A stretch of 64,000 nucleotides of DNA from Pseudomonas chlororaphis subsp. aurantiaca (GTDB taxonomy: Bacteria; Pseudomonadota; Gammaproteobacteria; Pseudomonadales; Pseudomonadaceae). Every line of letters begins with the position of its first letter. Within the stretch, counting starts at the first letter, position 1. This document shows positions 34,367-43,132 of the stretch, in pieces. Made by a program: the position numbers and the translations under genes. The stretch is from assembly GCF_013466605.1 (NCBI RefSeq), contig NZ_CP059162.1:3410001-3474000 (forward strand), read 5' to 3'. The notes beneath the pieces were generated by a model. That model searched no databases and was not told the DNA's origin. It saw only the letters and a program-made list of their open reading frames with translations.

Positions 34367-36067
34367 ATGGGTGTATTCGATTACCGGAGTTTCAAGGGCG
34401 AGGCGGGCAAAGCGTTGTACGCCGATGCCCTGGCGTTGACGCTCTATGCCTACACGCCCACCGGGCAGCCGCTGGCGTCGGGCTGGACGGCGATTGGTGC
34501 CGGGCAACTGGGGTATCAGGGCAAGGTCGGGCCGCAGGGCACCTTCTTCGGCGAGCAGCCGGGCTTTACCAGCGCCGAAGTGGAAGTGCTGGGGCGTTAT
34601 GACGAGGCCGGCAAGCTGCTGTCGATCGGCATCGCCTTTCGCGGCACCGGCGGGCTGGGCTTGAGCGATACCCTGGGCGATATCAAGAACAACCTGCTGG
34701 CGGCGATCGGGCCGGTGGGCTATGCGGCGAACTACAGCAAGAACGCCTTCGACAAGCTGTTCGCCAGCGTCGCCGAGTTCGCCAAGGCCCATGGCCTGAG
34801 CGGCCAGGATGTACTGGTCAGCGGCCACAGCCTGGGCGGCCTGGGGGTCAACAGCCTGGCCGAGCTGAGCAGCGAGCACTGGGGCGGTTTCTACGCCGAC
34901 GCCCGCTATGTGGCGTTCGCCTCGCCGACCCAGAGCCCGGGGGACAAGGTGCTGAACATCGGCTACGAAAACGATCCGGTGTTCAGGGTGCTCGACGGCA
35001 CTACCTTCAACGCCTCGTCCCTGGGCAGCCATGACCAGTACCAGGCGTCGGCGACCAACAACATCGTCAACTTCAACGAGCACTACGCGTCGACCCTGGA
35101 GAACCTGCTGCCGCAGAGCATCCTCAATCCGCTGTCGTGGAAGGCCCACGGTTCCGCGGGTTACGCCGATGGCTTGAATCGGGTAGTCGATTCGGCGTTC
35201 TACGACCTGACGAGCAAGGACTCGACCCTGATCGTCTCCACCTTGTCCGAGGCCAATCGGGGCAAGACCTGGGTCGAGGACCTCAACCGCAACGCCGAGC
35301 CGCACAAGGGCAGCACCTTTATCTTCGGCACCGAGGGTAACGACCTGCTCAAGGGCGGGCGCGGCAACGACTTCATCGAAGGCCGCGACGGCAACGACAC
35401 CTTCCGCGACGAGGGTGGCTACAACATCCTGCTGGGCGGCAAGGGGCATAACGTCTTCGACCTGCAGCAGTCGCTGGGCAAGTTCAGCGTGGTCAACGAT
35501 GGCGACGGCAGCCTGTACGTGCGCGATGCCTATGGCGGCATCAGCATGACCCGCGACATCGGCGCGCTGGTGAGCAAGGAGCCGGGTTTCGCCTGGGGCC
35601 TGTTCAGCAAGGACGTGACCCACAGCGTGACCGACCAGGGCCTGCTGGCCGGCAACCAGCTGACCCACTACAACCATTCGCTCAATGGCGATGCCTACGG
35701 CAATGCGCTGGTGGCCAGCGTCGATGGCGACTGGTTGTTCGGGCACGGAGGCGACGATGTGCTGCGCAGCGACAAGAGCGACGTGACCTTTGTCGGCGGC
35801 GCCGGCAACGATGTCATGTACTCCAGTGGCGGCGGGGCCAACACCTTCCTGTTCAGCGGCGCCTTCGGCTTCGACGCGATCCATGGCTACCAGGGCAGCG
35901 ACAAGCTGGTGTTCATGGGCGTGGCGGGCGCGGGGCAGGGCTACGACTACACGCAGCACCTGTCACAGAACGGCCAGGACACCTTGCTCAGCGTCGGCGA
36001 CTACGCCGTGACGCTGGTCGGGGTCGCGCCGGACAGCCTTTCCGCAGGGGGGATCGTCTTCGCCTAG
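34367..36067 (+). CDS. pueB: Type I-secreted RTX lipase/polyurethanase, short form
   Basis: A 566-residue lipase of family I.3. The nucleophile is Ser155 in SGHSLGG; Asp203 and His261 align with the Asp and His of the longer PueA. Calcium-binding repeats ('GTEGNDLLKGGRGNDFIEGRDGNDTF') start at about residue 322, and a second block lies near 460. The C-terminal secretion signal ends 'DSLSAGGIVFA'. There is no signal peptide, so export needs AprDEF. PueB of P. chlororaphis (about 567 aa) degrades polyester polyurethane. Compared with PueA it lacks 49 residues between positions 39 and 40, the segment that forms lid 1 in family members. Confidence 0.9.
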   Translation: MGVFDYRSFKGEAGKALYADALALTLYAYTPTGQPLASGWTAIGAGQLGYQGKVGPQGTFFGEQPGFTSAEVEVLGRYDEAGKLLSIGIAFRGTGGLGLSDTLGDIKNNLLAAIGPVGYAANYSKNAFDKLFASVAEFAKAHGLSGQDVLVSGHSLGGLGVNSLAELSSEHWGGFYADARYVAFASPTQSPGDKVLNIGYENDPVFRVLDGTTFNASSLGSHDQYQASATNNIVNFNEHYASTLENLLPQSILNPLSWKAHGSAGYADGLNRVVDSAFYDLTSKDSTLIVSTLSEANRGKTWVEDLNRNAEPHKGSTFIFGTEGNDLLKGGRGNDFIEGRDGNDTFRDEGGYNILLGGKGHNVFDLQQSLGKFSVVNDGDGSLYVRDAYGGISMTRDIGALVSKEPGFAWGLFSKDVTHSVTDQGLLAGNQLTHYNHSLNGDAYGNALVASVDGDWLFGHGGDDVLRSDKSDVTFVGGAGNDVMYSSGGGANTFLFSGAFGFDAIHGYQGSDKLVFMGVAGAGQGYDYTQHLSQNGQDTLLSVGDYAVTLVGVAPDSLSAGGIVFA

Positions 36068-36095
36068 ATAAGAGCAGCAAAAGGCATTGCACTAA

Positions 36096-36126
36096 GGGCG
36101 GGGCGTCTGTTGAGGGCGTCCCGTCC
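36096..36126 (+). other. 13-bp stem-loop between pueB and pueA
   Basis: The RNA strands at 36096-36108 and 36114-36126 pair at all 13 positions if G-U pairs are allowed, around a 5-nt loop. No T-run follows. It may protect or separate the pueB and pueA messages rather than end transcription fully. Confidence 0.5.
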
Positions 36127-36173
36127 GCGTGAGCTATCTCGAATAAAATTCAACAACAAAGAGAGGCAATACC

Positions 36174-38027
36174 ATGGGTGTGTATGACTACAAAAACCTC
36201 GGCACAGAAGACTCAAAGGCGCTGTTTTCCGATGCGCTGGCGATCACGCTGTATTCCTACCACAACCTCGACAACGGCTTTTCCGCCGGTTATCAGCAGT
36301 ATGGTTTCGGCCTCGGCTTGCCGGCGACCCTGGTGACGGCGCTGATCGGCAGCAGCGATTCGCAAGGGGTGATTCCGGGCGTGCCGTGGAACCCCGACTC
36401 GGAGAAGGCCGCGCTGGAGGCGGTGCAAAAGGCCGGCTGGACACCGATTGGCGCTTCCCAGCTGGGCTACGACGGCAAGACCGACTTCAGGGGCACCTAC
36501 TACGGGGAAAAGGCCGGCTACACCACCGCCCAGGCCGAAGTGCTCGGCAAGTACGACGACCAGGGCCACCTGATTTCCATCGGCATTGCCTTTCGCGGCA
36601 CCAGCGGCCCCCGTGAATCGGTGATCGGCGACTCCATCGGCGATGTGATCAACGACCTGATGGCGGCGCTCGGGCCCAAGGACTATGCCAAGAACTACGC
36701 CGGCGAAGCCTTCGGCAAGCTGCTCGCCGATGTCGCGGCCTTCGCCCAGGCCAACGGCCTGACGGGCAAGGACATCCTGGTCAGCGGCCATAGCCTCGGC
36801 GGCCTGGCGGTCAACAGCCTGGCGGATCTGAGTGGCGATCACTGGTCGGGGTTCTACCAGGATGCCAGCTACGTCGCCTACGCCTCGCCGACCCAGAGCG
36901 CGGGAGACAAGGTGTTGAACATCGGCTACGAAAACGACCCGGTGTTCCGCGCCCTCGACGGCTCTTCGTTCAACCTGGCGTCCCTCGGCGTGCACGACAC
37001 GGCGCAGGAATCGGCGACCAACAACATCGTCAGCTTCAACGATCATTACGCCTCGGCGGCCTGGAACGTTCTGCCGTTTTCCATCCTGAATATTCCGACC
37101 TGGCTGTCGCACCTGCCCACCGGCTACGGCGACGGCATGACGCGGATCCTCGAGTCGAAGTTCTACGACCTGACGAGCAAGGACTCGACCATCATCGTCG
37201 CCAACCTGTCGGACCCGGCCCGGGCCACCACCTGGGTCCAGGACCTCAACCGCAATGCCGAGACCCACAAGGGCAGCACCTTCATCATCGGCACCGACAG
37301 CAACGACCTGATCCAGGGCGGCCAGGGCAACGACTACCTGGAAGGCCGCGCCGGCAACGACACCTTCCGCGACGCCGGCGGCTACAACATCCTGCTGGGC
37401 GGGCAGGGCAACAACACCCTGGACCTGCAGCAGTCGGTGAAGAACTTCAGCTTCGCCAACGACGGCGCCGGCACCCTGTATGTGCGCGATGCCAATGGCG
37501 GCATCAGCATCACCCGCGATATCGGTGCGATCGCCAGCAAGGAGCCGGGGTTCCTCTGGGGACTGTTGAAGGACGACGTGACCCACAGCGTCACCGACAA
37601 GGGCCTGCTGGCGGGGAGCAACCTGACCCAGTACGCCTCTTCGGTGAAGGGCGACGCAGCGGCCAATACCCTGACCGCCCACGCTGGCGGCGACTGGCTG
37701 TTCGGCCTGGACGGCGATGACCATCTGATCGGTGGCCAGGGTAACGATGTGCTGGTCGGTGGCGCGGGCAACGACCTGCTGCAGGCGGGTGGCGGCAGCA
37801 ATACCTTCCTGTTCAGCGGCGACTTCGGCCAGGATCGCGTGCTGGGCTACCAGAGCAGCGACAAACTGGTGTTCCTCGGCGTCGAAGGCGTCGTCGCCAA
37901 CGACGATTTCCGTGCCCATGCCAGCACCGTGGGCAACGATACCCTGCTGACCTTCGGCGGCGACTCGGTGACCCTGGTCGGGGTGAGCCTGGACAGCCTC
38001 GACGGCGCGAGTATCACCATCGCCTGA
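36174..38027 (+). CDS. pueA: Type I-secreted RTX lipase/polyurethanase, long form
   Basis: A 617-residue family I.3 lipase. Ser207 (SGHSLGG), Asp255 and His313 fall at exactly the residue numbers of the triad in the 617-residue lipase of Pseudomonas sp. MIS38, and the region matching lid 1 (about 46-74) is present. RTX repeats ('GTDSNDLIQGGQGNDYLEGRAGNDTF' and 'GGQGNDVLVGGAGNDLLQAGGG') lead to a C-terminal secretion signal. GAGAGG precedes the ATG. It is the last gene of the operon before a strong terminator and corresponds to PueA/TliA/LipA of related strains: a secreted, calcium-dependent lipase and esterase. Confidence 0.93.
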   Translation: MGVYDYKNLGTEDSKALFSDALAITLYSYHNLDNGFSAGYQQYGFGLGLPATLVTALIGSSDSQGVIPGVPWNPDSEKAALEAVQKAGWTPIGASQLGYDGKTDFRGTYYGEKAGYTTAQAEVLGKYDDQGHLISIGIAFRGTSGPRESVIGDSIGDVINDLMAALGPKDYAKNYAGEAFGKLLADVAAFAQANGLTGKDILVSGHSLGGLAVNSLADLSGDHWSGFYQDASYVAYASPTQSAGDKVLNIGYENDPVFRALDGSSFNLASLGVHDTAQESATNNIVSFNDHYASAAWNVLPFSILNIPTWLSHLPTGYGDGMTRILESKFYDLTSKDSTIIVANLSDPARATTWVQDLNRNAETHKGSTFIIGTDSNDLIQGGQGNDYLEGRAGNDTFRDAGGYNILLGGQGNNTLDLQQSVKNFSFANDGAGTLYVRDANGGISITRDIGAIASKEPGFLWGLLKDDVTHSVTDKGLLAGSNLTQYASSVKGDAAANTLTAHAGGDWLFGLDGDDHLIGGQGNDVLVGGAGNDLLQAGGGSNTFLFSGDFGQDRVLGYQSSDKLVFLGVEGVVANDDFRAHASTVGNDTLLTFGGDSVTLVGVSLDSLDGASITIA

Positions 38028-38338
38028 GGACTGACCGCGCGAGGTGGCGATTTTGCCTCGCGCGGTCACGGATTTTCCCTCGACAGCTCTTCTCGCCAAA
38101 GCAAGGGGATTCGCCCGAAGGGTGACCCGCTAGCCTGGAAATGACTCCAATACCTGCCCACCTGCGACGCGGCGCTCGATAGAGCATCGACTCAGCGCCA
38201 GGCGGGGCGATGGCGCGTGTGCGTTCCAGGGCCATTAAAGTCCGCAGGAGCCTGTGCGTTATCAAGGCAGGCGGCCGCTGCCCAGGTAGCGGCCGATGCT
38301 CATTCAACGGCAACAGTGAACAGCGGGAGAAACACAAG
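38028..38338. other. 311-bp spacer after pueA
   Basis: It contains the operon terminator at its start and a GC stem-loop (CGGCCGCT with AGCGGCCG, 38272-38295) about 44 bases before the next gene. Nothing else coding is supported. Confidence 0.5.
38033..38067 (+). terminator. Terminator of the apr-psp-pue operon
   Basis: A perfect 12-bp stem (GACCGCGCGAGG with CCTCGCGCGGTC) and an 11-nt loop begin six bases after the pueA stop; ATTTT follows shortly after. Confidence 0.8.
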
Positions 38339-38731
38339 GTGAGTGATAACCAGAGGTATGGCATCGGTCTGGCGCTGGTCCTGATAGCAGGCAGCGTAAT
38401 GGCCGAGGACTTGCCTCAGCAGTCGATCCTGAAGCGCTACGGCGTGACCCCGGACCAGCTACCGGCCGCTGCGCCGGCCACCGACAAGCAAGTAGAACCC
38501 GAGCCGAGCAGCCGCTTTCATATCGACGCGGAACGGCCTTGGGCGAGCGTGACGTTGGGGGAGGGTAAAAAGCCTGAAGCCACCGGCAATATCAGCATCG
38601 ATAATGCGGCCGCCCGGGAATTCGAGCGTTGCCAGCGGGTGCGTGGAGAGCTGCAGAAGCGTGGGGAACAGCGATACATTTCCTGCGATAACAGCGTGCC
38701 GGGGCAGAATTCGGCACCCTGGTCGCCCTGA
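38339..38731 (+). CDS. Small exported protein of unknown function
   Basis: I set the start at a GTG (38339) with GGGAG upstream, giving 130 residues. The N-terminal 25 residues are a signal peptide ('YGIGLALVLIAGSVMA' then EDLPQ). The mature part is hydrophilic with two cysteines (in 'FERCQRVRGEL' and 'YISCDNSVPG') that could form a disulfide. No known domain is recognised. It is a single gene between two terminators, so it is probably expressed on its own. Confidence 0.65.
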   Translation: MSDNQRYGIGLALVLIAGSVMAEDLPQQSILKRYGVTPDQLPAAAPATDKQVEPEPSSRFHIDAERPWASVTLGEGKKPEATGNISIDNAAAREFERCQRVRGELQKRGEQRYISCDNSVPGQNSAPWSP

Positions 38732-38742
38732 GGGCGACCAGG
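38718..38742. terminator. Bidirectional terminator between convergent genes
   Basis: CCTGGTCGCC and GGCGACCAGG form a perfect 10-bp stem overlapping the stop codon of the small exported protein and lying ten bases from the stop of the convergent lipoprotein gene. Confidence 0.65.
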
Positions 38743-38751
38743 TTCGATCGG

Positions 38752-38976
38752 TCAGTCCTCTTGGCGGACGGTGGCGACATCGGCCGCCTTGATGCGGATC
38801 TTCTTACCGGCGATGTCTTCGAATTCGTAGAACCCGTCGGCGGTCTTGGCGTTAGGCATGTCCTTGGTCAGGTATTGCGTGCCGTTCTGCAGGGTCACCA
38901 CGGTCGGCGAGGCGCAACCGCCCAGTGCCAGGAAGGTTACGATGGCCAACGGCAGGCCCAGGTATTTGACGTTCAT
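38752..38976 (-). CDS. YgdI/YgdR-type small lipoprotein
   Basis: A 74-residue lipoprotein; the ATG at 38976 follows GAGAGG. The lipobox LGGC places the lipidated Cys at residue 21. The mature domain 'VVTLQNGTQYLTKDMPNAKTADGFYEFEDIAGKKIRIKAADVATVRQED' is the SH3-like YgdI/YgdR domain of enterobacteria and pseudomonads. Its role at the envelope is not established. Confidence 0.85.
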   Translation of the reverse strand: MNVKYLGLPLAIVTFLALGGCASPTVVTLQNGTQYLTKDMPNAKTADGFYEFEDIAGKKIRIKAADVATVRQED

Positions 38977-39194
38977 AGACAAACCTCTCTTCATGAATCT
39001 CTGTGAGTCCACCCATGATTGGCGGCTCGCGACTATATGGCTATCCGCCCTTGGTGTGATTAACCGCAAGAAAGTTCTGCGGCCCCGTAAAAAAACCTGT
39101 AACGCCACTTATCCAATAGTGTTTGCCAGGGCAGGTCTGCAGCTGTTATCTGTATGCATAACCAGTATCCACCTCTTTGCGGCGCGCTTGTCCT

Positions 39195-40847
39195 GTGACT
39201 TCCAACCCTCTGGAAAACCCTCTTTATTACCTGCACAACTTCCAGCAGGTGCTGGCGTGGCTCGAGCTGCGCTACGCCGATGTGCTGTCACCTGAAGAGC
39301 GTAGCTTCATCGCCGATTTCTCGGCGTTGGCCCAGCCATCCCAGGCCCTGCTGGTGCGCATGATCATGCGCAAGGGCTGTCATTTTCGCATGTCCCGGCT
39401 GGTCTATGAAGAAATCGGTGATACCCGCGCGGCCGTCGCGCCGCTGGTGCGCCTGGGCTGGGTCGACGAACAGGCGCCGCTGACCCTGGAAGAGCTGTTC
39501 AACCTGTTGCAGAAGGCGGAAATCCTCCACGGTTTTCGCGCGGCGATCGAGCAGCCGAAGGCCCGCAAGTCGGACTGGCTGGCGGCGCTGGCGCCGCTGT
39601 TCGACGAACCCCGGAGCCTGGACCGATGGTGCCCGGGGCTGGAAGACGGGGTGTGCAGCCTGACGGTCATGGCGCTGTGCGACCGCTTGCGCCTGATGTT
39701 CTTCGGCAACCTGTATCAGGACTGGTCGGAGTTCGTGCTGGCCGACCTGGGCATCTTCACCTACGAGAAGGTCGAGTTCCGCGACGACGCCCGGGCCCTG
39801 CGCAGCCGCGTCGACGTCGAGGGTTTCGTGTACCTGGAGGACTGCCGGCAGCGCTTCGAAAGCGGCGCGGCGCTGGACGAGGTGCTGGCGAGCATCCAGG
39901 CGTTCGCCAGCGACAATCCCTGGTTGCAGCGGCGCCGGGCCAAGCTGCTGTTCCTGCTGGGCCAGCATTGTGAGCGGCTAGCACAATGGCCGCTGGCGGC
40001 CGCCATCTATCAGGCCTGCGCTTATCCCGGGGCGAGAGCGCGGCTGATCCGCGTCTTCGAGCGCAGCGGCGATTACCCGCAGGCGCTGGCCCTGGCCGAG
40101 GAGGCGGCACTGGCCCCGGACAACGCCGCGGAGCAGCAGCAACTGCTGCGGCTGCTGCCCAGGCTGCGACGCAAACTTGGCGGCCCGGCCACGCCGCGTG
40201 GCGGCACCCGGCCGACGCTGCGCCTGGACCTCAGCCTGCCGCGTGTCGATCCGGAGCTGTCGGTGGAATTCCATGTGCAGGCCCATCTCCACGAGGAGCA
40301 GGCGCCGGTGCACTACGTGGAGAACAGCCTGATCAATTCGCTGTTCGGGCTGCTCTGCTGGCCGGCGATTTTCGCGCCGCTGCCCGGGGCGTTTTTCCAC
40401 CCGTTCCAGCGCGGGCCGGCGGACCTGTTGAGCGAAGACTTCCATAGCCGTCGCGCCGAGCTGTTCCAGGCCTGCCTGGCGGAGCTGGATGACGGGCGTT
40501 ATGCGCAGACCATCCGCCAGCGCTACCTCGACAAGTGGGGCGTGCAATCGCCCTTCGTGTTCTGGGGCGCCCTCAGCGAAGAGCTGCTGGAGCAGGCCCT
40601 GGCCTGCCTGCCGGCCGAGCACCTCAAGCACTGGTTCGACCGCCTGCTGCAGGACATCAAGGCCAACCGCGCCGGCATGCCGGACCTGATCCAGTTCTGG
40701 CCGCAGCAGAAAACCTACCGGATGATCGAGGTCAAGGGCCCTGGCGACCGCCTGCTGGACAACCAGCTGCGCTGGCTGGAGTTCTGCCAGCAGCACCAGA
40801 TGCCGGTGGCGGTCTGCTACGTGCAATGGGCGGAGCAGGGCGCGTGA
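39195..40847 (+). CDS. FAN1-type structure-specific nuclease with VRR-NUC domain
   Basis: A 550-residue protein if GTG at 39195 is used; a TTG at 39177 is possible and neither has a clear ribosome binding site. The N-terminal and middle parts are helical ('YYLHNFQQVLAWLELRYADVLSPEE', then TPR-like 'AAIYQACAYPGARARLIRVFERSGDYPQAL'). The C-terminal VRR-NUC domain has Asp497 in GMPDLI and Glu512-Val-Lys514 in IEVKGPGD, the PD-EXK metal site. P. aeruginosa FAN1 has this architecture and cuts branched DNA and unhooks interstrand crosslinks. The stop overlaps the start of the helicase gene (GTGA), so the two products are probably made together. Confidence 0.88.
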   Translation: MTSNPLENPLYYLHNFQQVLAWLELRYADVLSPEERSFIADFSALAQPSQALLVRMIMRKGCHFRMSRLVYEEIGDTRAAVAPLVRLGWVDEQAPLTLEELFNLLQKAEILHGFRAAIEQPKARKSDWLAALAPLFDEPRSLDRWCPGLEDGVCSLTVMALCDRLRLMFFGNLYQDWSEFVLADLGIFTYEKVEFRDDARALRSRVDVEGFVYLEDCRQRFESGAALDEVLASIQAFASDNPWLQRRRAKLLFLLGQHCERLAQWPLAAAIYQACAYPGARARLIRVFERSGDYPQALALAEEAALAPDNAAEQQQLLRLLPRLRRKLGGPATPRGGTRPTLRLDLSLPRVDPELSVEFHVQAHLHEEQAPVHYVENSLINSLFGLLCWPAIFAPLPGAFFHPFQRGPADLLSEDFHSRRAELFQACLAELDDGRYAQTIRQRYLDKWGVQSPFVFWGALSEELLEQALACLPAEHLKHWFDRLLQDIKANRAGMPDLIQFWPQQKTYRMIEVKGPGDRLLDNQLRWLEFCQQHQMPVAVCYVQWAEQGA

Positions 40848-43132
40848 ACTACCGCATCGCGGTACGGGCGCTGTGCGAATTCACCGCCAAGGTTGGCGAC
40901 CTCGACCTGCGCTTCACGCCGTCGCCCACCGCGCTGGAAGGCATCCAGGGCCACCGCACGGTGGCGGCGCGGCGCAGCGCGAACTACCGGCGCGAGGTGT
41001 CCCTCGAAGGCAGCTTCGGCGCGTTGACGGTCAAGGGCAGGGCGGACGGCTACGACCCGGACGCCAACCTGCTGGAAGAGATCAAGACCTACCGCGGCGA
41101 CCTGGAGCGCATGCCGGCCAACCATCGCCAGCTGCATTGGGCCCAGGCGAAGATCTATGGCTGGCTGCTGTGCCAGCAATTGCAACTGAGCAGCATCCGC
41201 TTGGCGTTGGTGTACTTCGACATTCTCAGCGAGCGTGAGACGTCGCTGGTGGAAGAGCACGAGGCCCAGGCCCTGGAGCAGTTCTTCAACCAGCAATGCA
41301 GCCAGTTCCTGCAATGGGCCGAACAGGAACTGGCCCACAGGCACGCTCGCGACCAGGCCATGGCGGCGCTGAGTTTCCCCCATCCCGACTTCCGTCCGGG
41401 GCAGCGCAGCCTGGCCGAGTCGGTGTACAAGGCGGTGAGCACCGGGCGCTGCCTGATGGCCCAGGCGCCGACCGGGATCGGCAAGACCCTGGGCACGGTG
41501 TTTCCCATGCTCAAGGCGATGCCGGGGCAGCAGTTGGACAAGCTGTTCTTCCTCACCGCCAAGACCCCCGGACGCAAACTGGCGCTGGACGCCGCCGAGG
41601 TGCTGTTCGAACGCCGCCCCGGGCTGCCGTTGCGGGTGCTGGAACTGGTGGCCCGGGACAAGGCCTGCGAGCACCCGGAGCTGGCCTGTCATGGCGAGTC
41701 CTGCCCGTTGGCCAAGGGTTTCTACGACCGTCTGCCGGCGGCGCGGCAGGCGGCGAGCCAGCTATCGCTGCTGGACCAGCAGGCGGTACGCGAGATCGCC
41801 CTGGAGCACGGGCTGTGCCCGTATTACCTGAGCCAGGAAATGGCCCGCTGGAGCGATCTGCTGGTGGCGGACTACAACTACTACTTCGATTTCAGCGCCT
41901 TGCTGTTCGGCCTGGCGCAGGCCAACCAATGGAAGGTCGCCGCGCTGGTGGACGAAGCCCATAACCTGGTGGAGCGCGGGCGCTCGATGTACAGCGCCAG
42001 CCTCGACCAGTACCAGTTGAACGCCGTGCGCCAGGTCGCCCCGGAACCGCTGAAGAAATCGCTGCAACGGCTCAACCGCGAATGGAATGCCCTGCACAAG
42101 GAGCAGTCGCGGCCGTACCAGGCCTATGACCAGGCGCCGGCCTCGCTGCTCAAGGCGTTGTCGCTGTGTATCTCGGCGATCGGCGATTACCTCAACGACC
42201 GCCCGCAAGGGCTGGACAGTCGGCTGCAAGGGTTCTATTTCGATGCCCTGCAATTCGCCCGGGTGGCCGAACTGTTCGACGAGCAGTTCCTGTTCGATAT
42301 CAGCAAGCGTGAGCTCAATGCTCGGCGCAGCCTGTCCGAGCTGTACCTGCGCAACGTGGTGCCGGCGGGCTTCCTGGCGCCGCGGCTGAGTGCGGCGCGC
42401 AGTACGGTGCTGTTCTCGGCGACGCTCAATCCCTGGCATTACTACCGCGACCTGCTGGGACTGCCGGAAACCACGGTGTGGGTGGATGTCGAGTCGCCGT
42501 TCAGTGCCGCGCAGCTGGATGTGCACATCGTCAGCCGGATCTCCACGCGCTTCGCCCATCGCCAGGCGTCCCTGGCGCCCATCGTCGAGCTGATCGCCGG
42601 TCAGTTCCGCCGGCGCCCCGGCAATTACCTGGCGTTCTTCAGCAGCTTCGATTACTTGCAGCAGGTGGCCAGCCTGCTGGCCCAACGGCACCCGGATATT
42701 CCTCTGTGGCAACAGTCGCGCGGGATGGATGAGGGGCAACGCCAGGCGTTTCTCGAGCGCTTCGACGCCGATGGCCAGGGAGTGGGTTTCGCCGTGCTGG
42801 GCGGGGCATTCGGCGAGGGCATCGACCTGCCGGGCTCGCGCTTGATCGGCGCCTTTATCGCCACCCTCGGCCTGGCCCAGCTGAACCCGGTGAACGAGCA
42901 ACTGAAACAACGCATGGCGGCGATTTTTGGCGCCGGTTACGACTACACCTACCTGTACCCCGGCCTGCAGAAGGTGGTGCAGGCTGCGGGCCGGGTGATT
43001 CGCAGCCAGCAGGACCGTGGCGTGGTGATGCTGATCGACGACCGGTTCGCCGAGCCCAGGGTCCGGCAATTGCTGCCGGGCTGGTGGTCGCTCGACGCCC
43101 CGACCGGTGAGGTGCTTCAGGGCGCCGGGTAG
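40844..43132 (+). CDS. XPD/DinG-like Fe-S helicase with N-terminal RecB/Cas4-like nuclease motifs
   Basis: A 762-residue protein from a GTG at 40844 overlapping the FAN1 stop. Residues 60-105 show GRADG with Asp68, Glu79-Ile-Lys81, and Gln101...Tyr105 (QAKIY), the spacing of a RecB/Cas4-family PD-(D/E)XK nuclease including the QxxxY helix. The helicase has Walker A APTGIGKT (208-215), DEAH at 370-373 and motif VI near 'QAAGRVIRSQQD'. Cys275, Cys282, Cys287 and Cys325 lie where XPD/DinG helicases bind a 4Fe-4S cluster. A 5'-3' DNA helicase working with the FAN1 nuclease on damaged DNA is inferred. Whether the N-terminal nuclease is active is unknown. Confidence 0.85.
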   Translation: MNYRIAVRALCEFTAKVGDLDLRFTPSPTALEGIQGHRTVAARRSANYRREVSLEGSFGALTVKGRADGYDPDANLLEEIKTYRGDLERMPANHRQLHWAQAKIYGWLLCQQLQLSSIRLALVYFDILSERETSLVEEHEAQALEQFFNQQCSQFLQWAEQELAHRHARDQAMAALSFPHPDFRPGQRSLAESVYKAVSTGRCLMAQAPTGIGKTLGTVFPMLKAMPGQQLDKLFFLTAKTPGRKLALDAAEVLFERRPGLPLRVLELVARDKACEHPELACHGESCPLAKGFYDRLPAARQAASQLSLLDQQAVREIALEHGLCPYYLSQEMARWSDLLVADYNYYFDFSALLFGLAQANQWKVAALVDEAHNLVERGRSMYSASLDQYQLNAVRQVAPEPLKKSLQRLNREWNALHKEQSRPYQAYDQAPASLLKALSLCISAIGDYLNDRPQGLDSRLQGFYFDALQFARVAELFDEQFLFDISKRELNARRSLSELYLRNVVPAGFLAPRLSAARSTVLFSATLNPWHYYRDLLGLPETTVWVDVESPFSAAQLDVHIVSRISTRFAHRQASLAPIVELIAGQFRRRPGNYLAFFSSFDYLQQVASLLAQRHPDIPLWQQSRGMDEGQRQAFLERFDADGQGVGFAVLGGAFGEGIDLPGSRLIGAFIATLGLAQLNPVNEQLKQRMAAIFGAGYDYTYLYPGLQKVVQAAGRVIRSQQDRGVVMLIDDRFAEPRVRQLLPGWWSLDAPTGEVLQGAG

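Noticed and set aside
35320..35420. Tandem DNA repeats or CRISPR-like array in the lipase and aprA genes
   Set aside because: The periodicity is the RTX nonapeptide repeat (GGxGxD) in coding sequence, with no constant repeat/spacer structure.
21384..38027. A secondary-metabolite biosynthetic cluster
   Set aside because: No synthase, synthetase or tailoring enzyme is present; this is an exoenzyme secretion operon.
40535..43132. An 865-residue helicase start inside the FAN1 gene
   Set aside because: The first 103 residues are a shifted reading of the FAN1 C-terminus. The GTG at 40844, overlapping the FAN1 stop, is the natural start.
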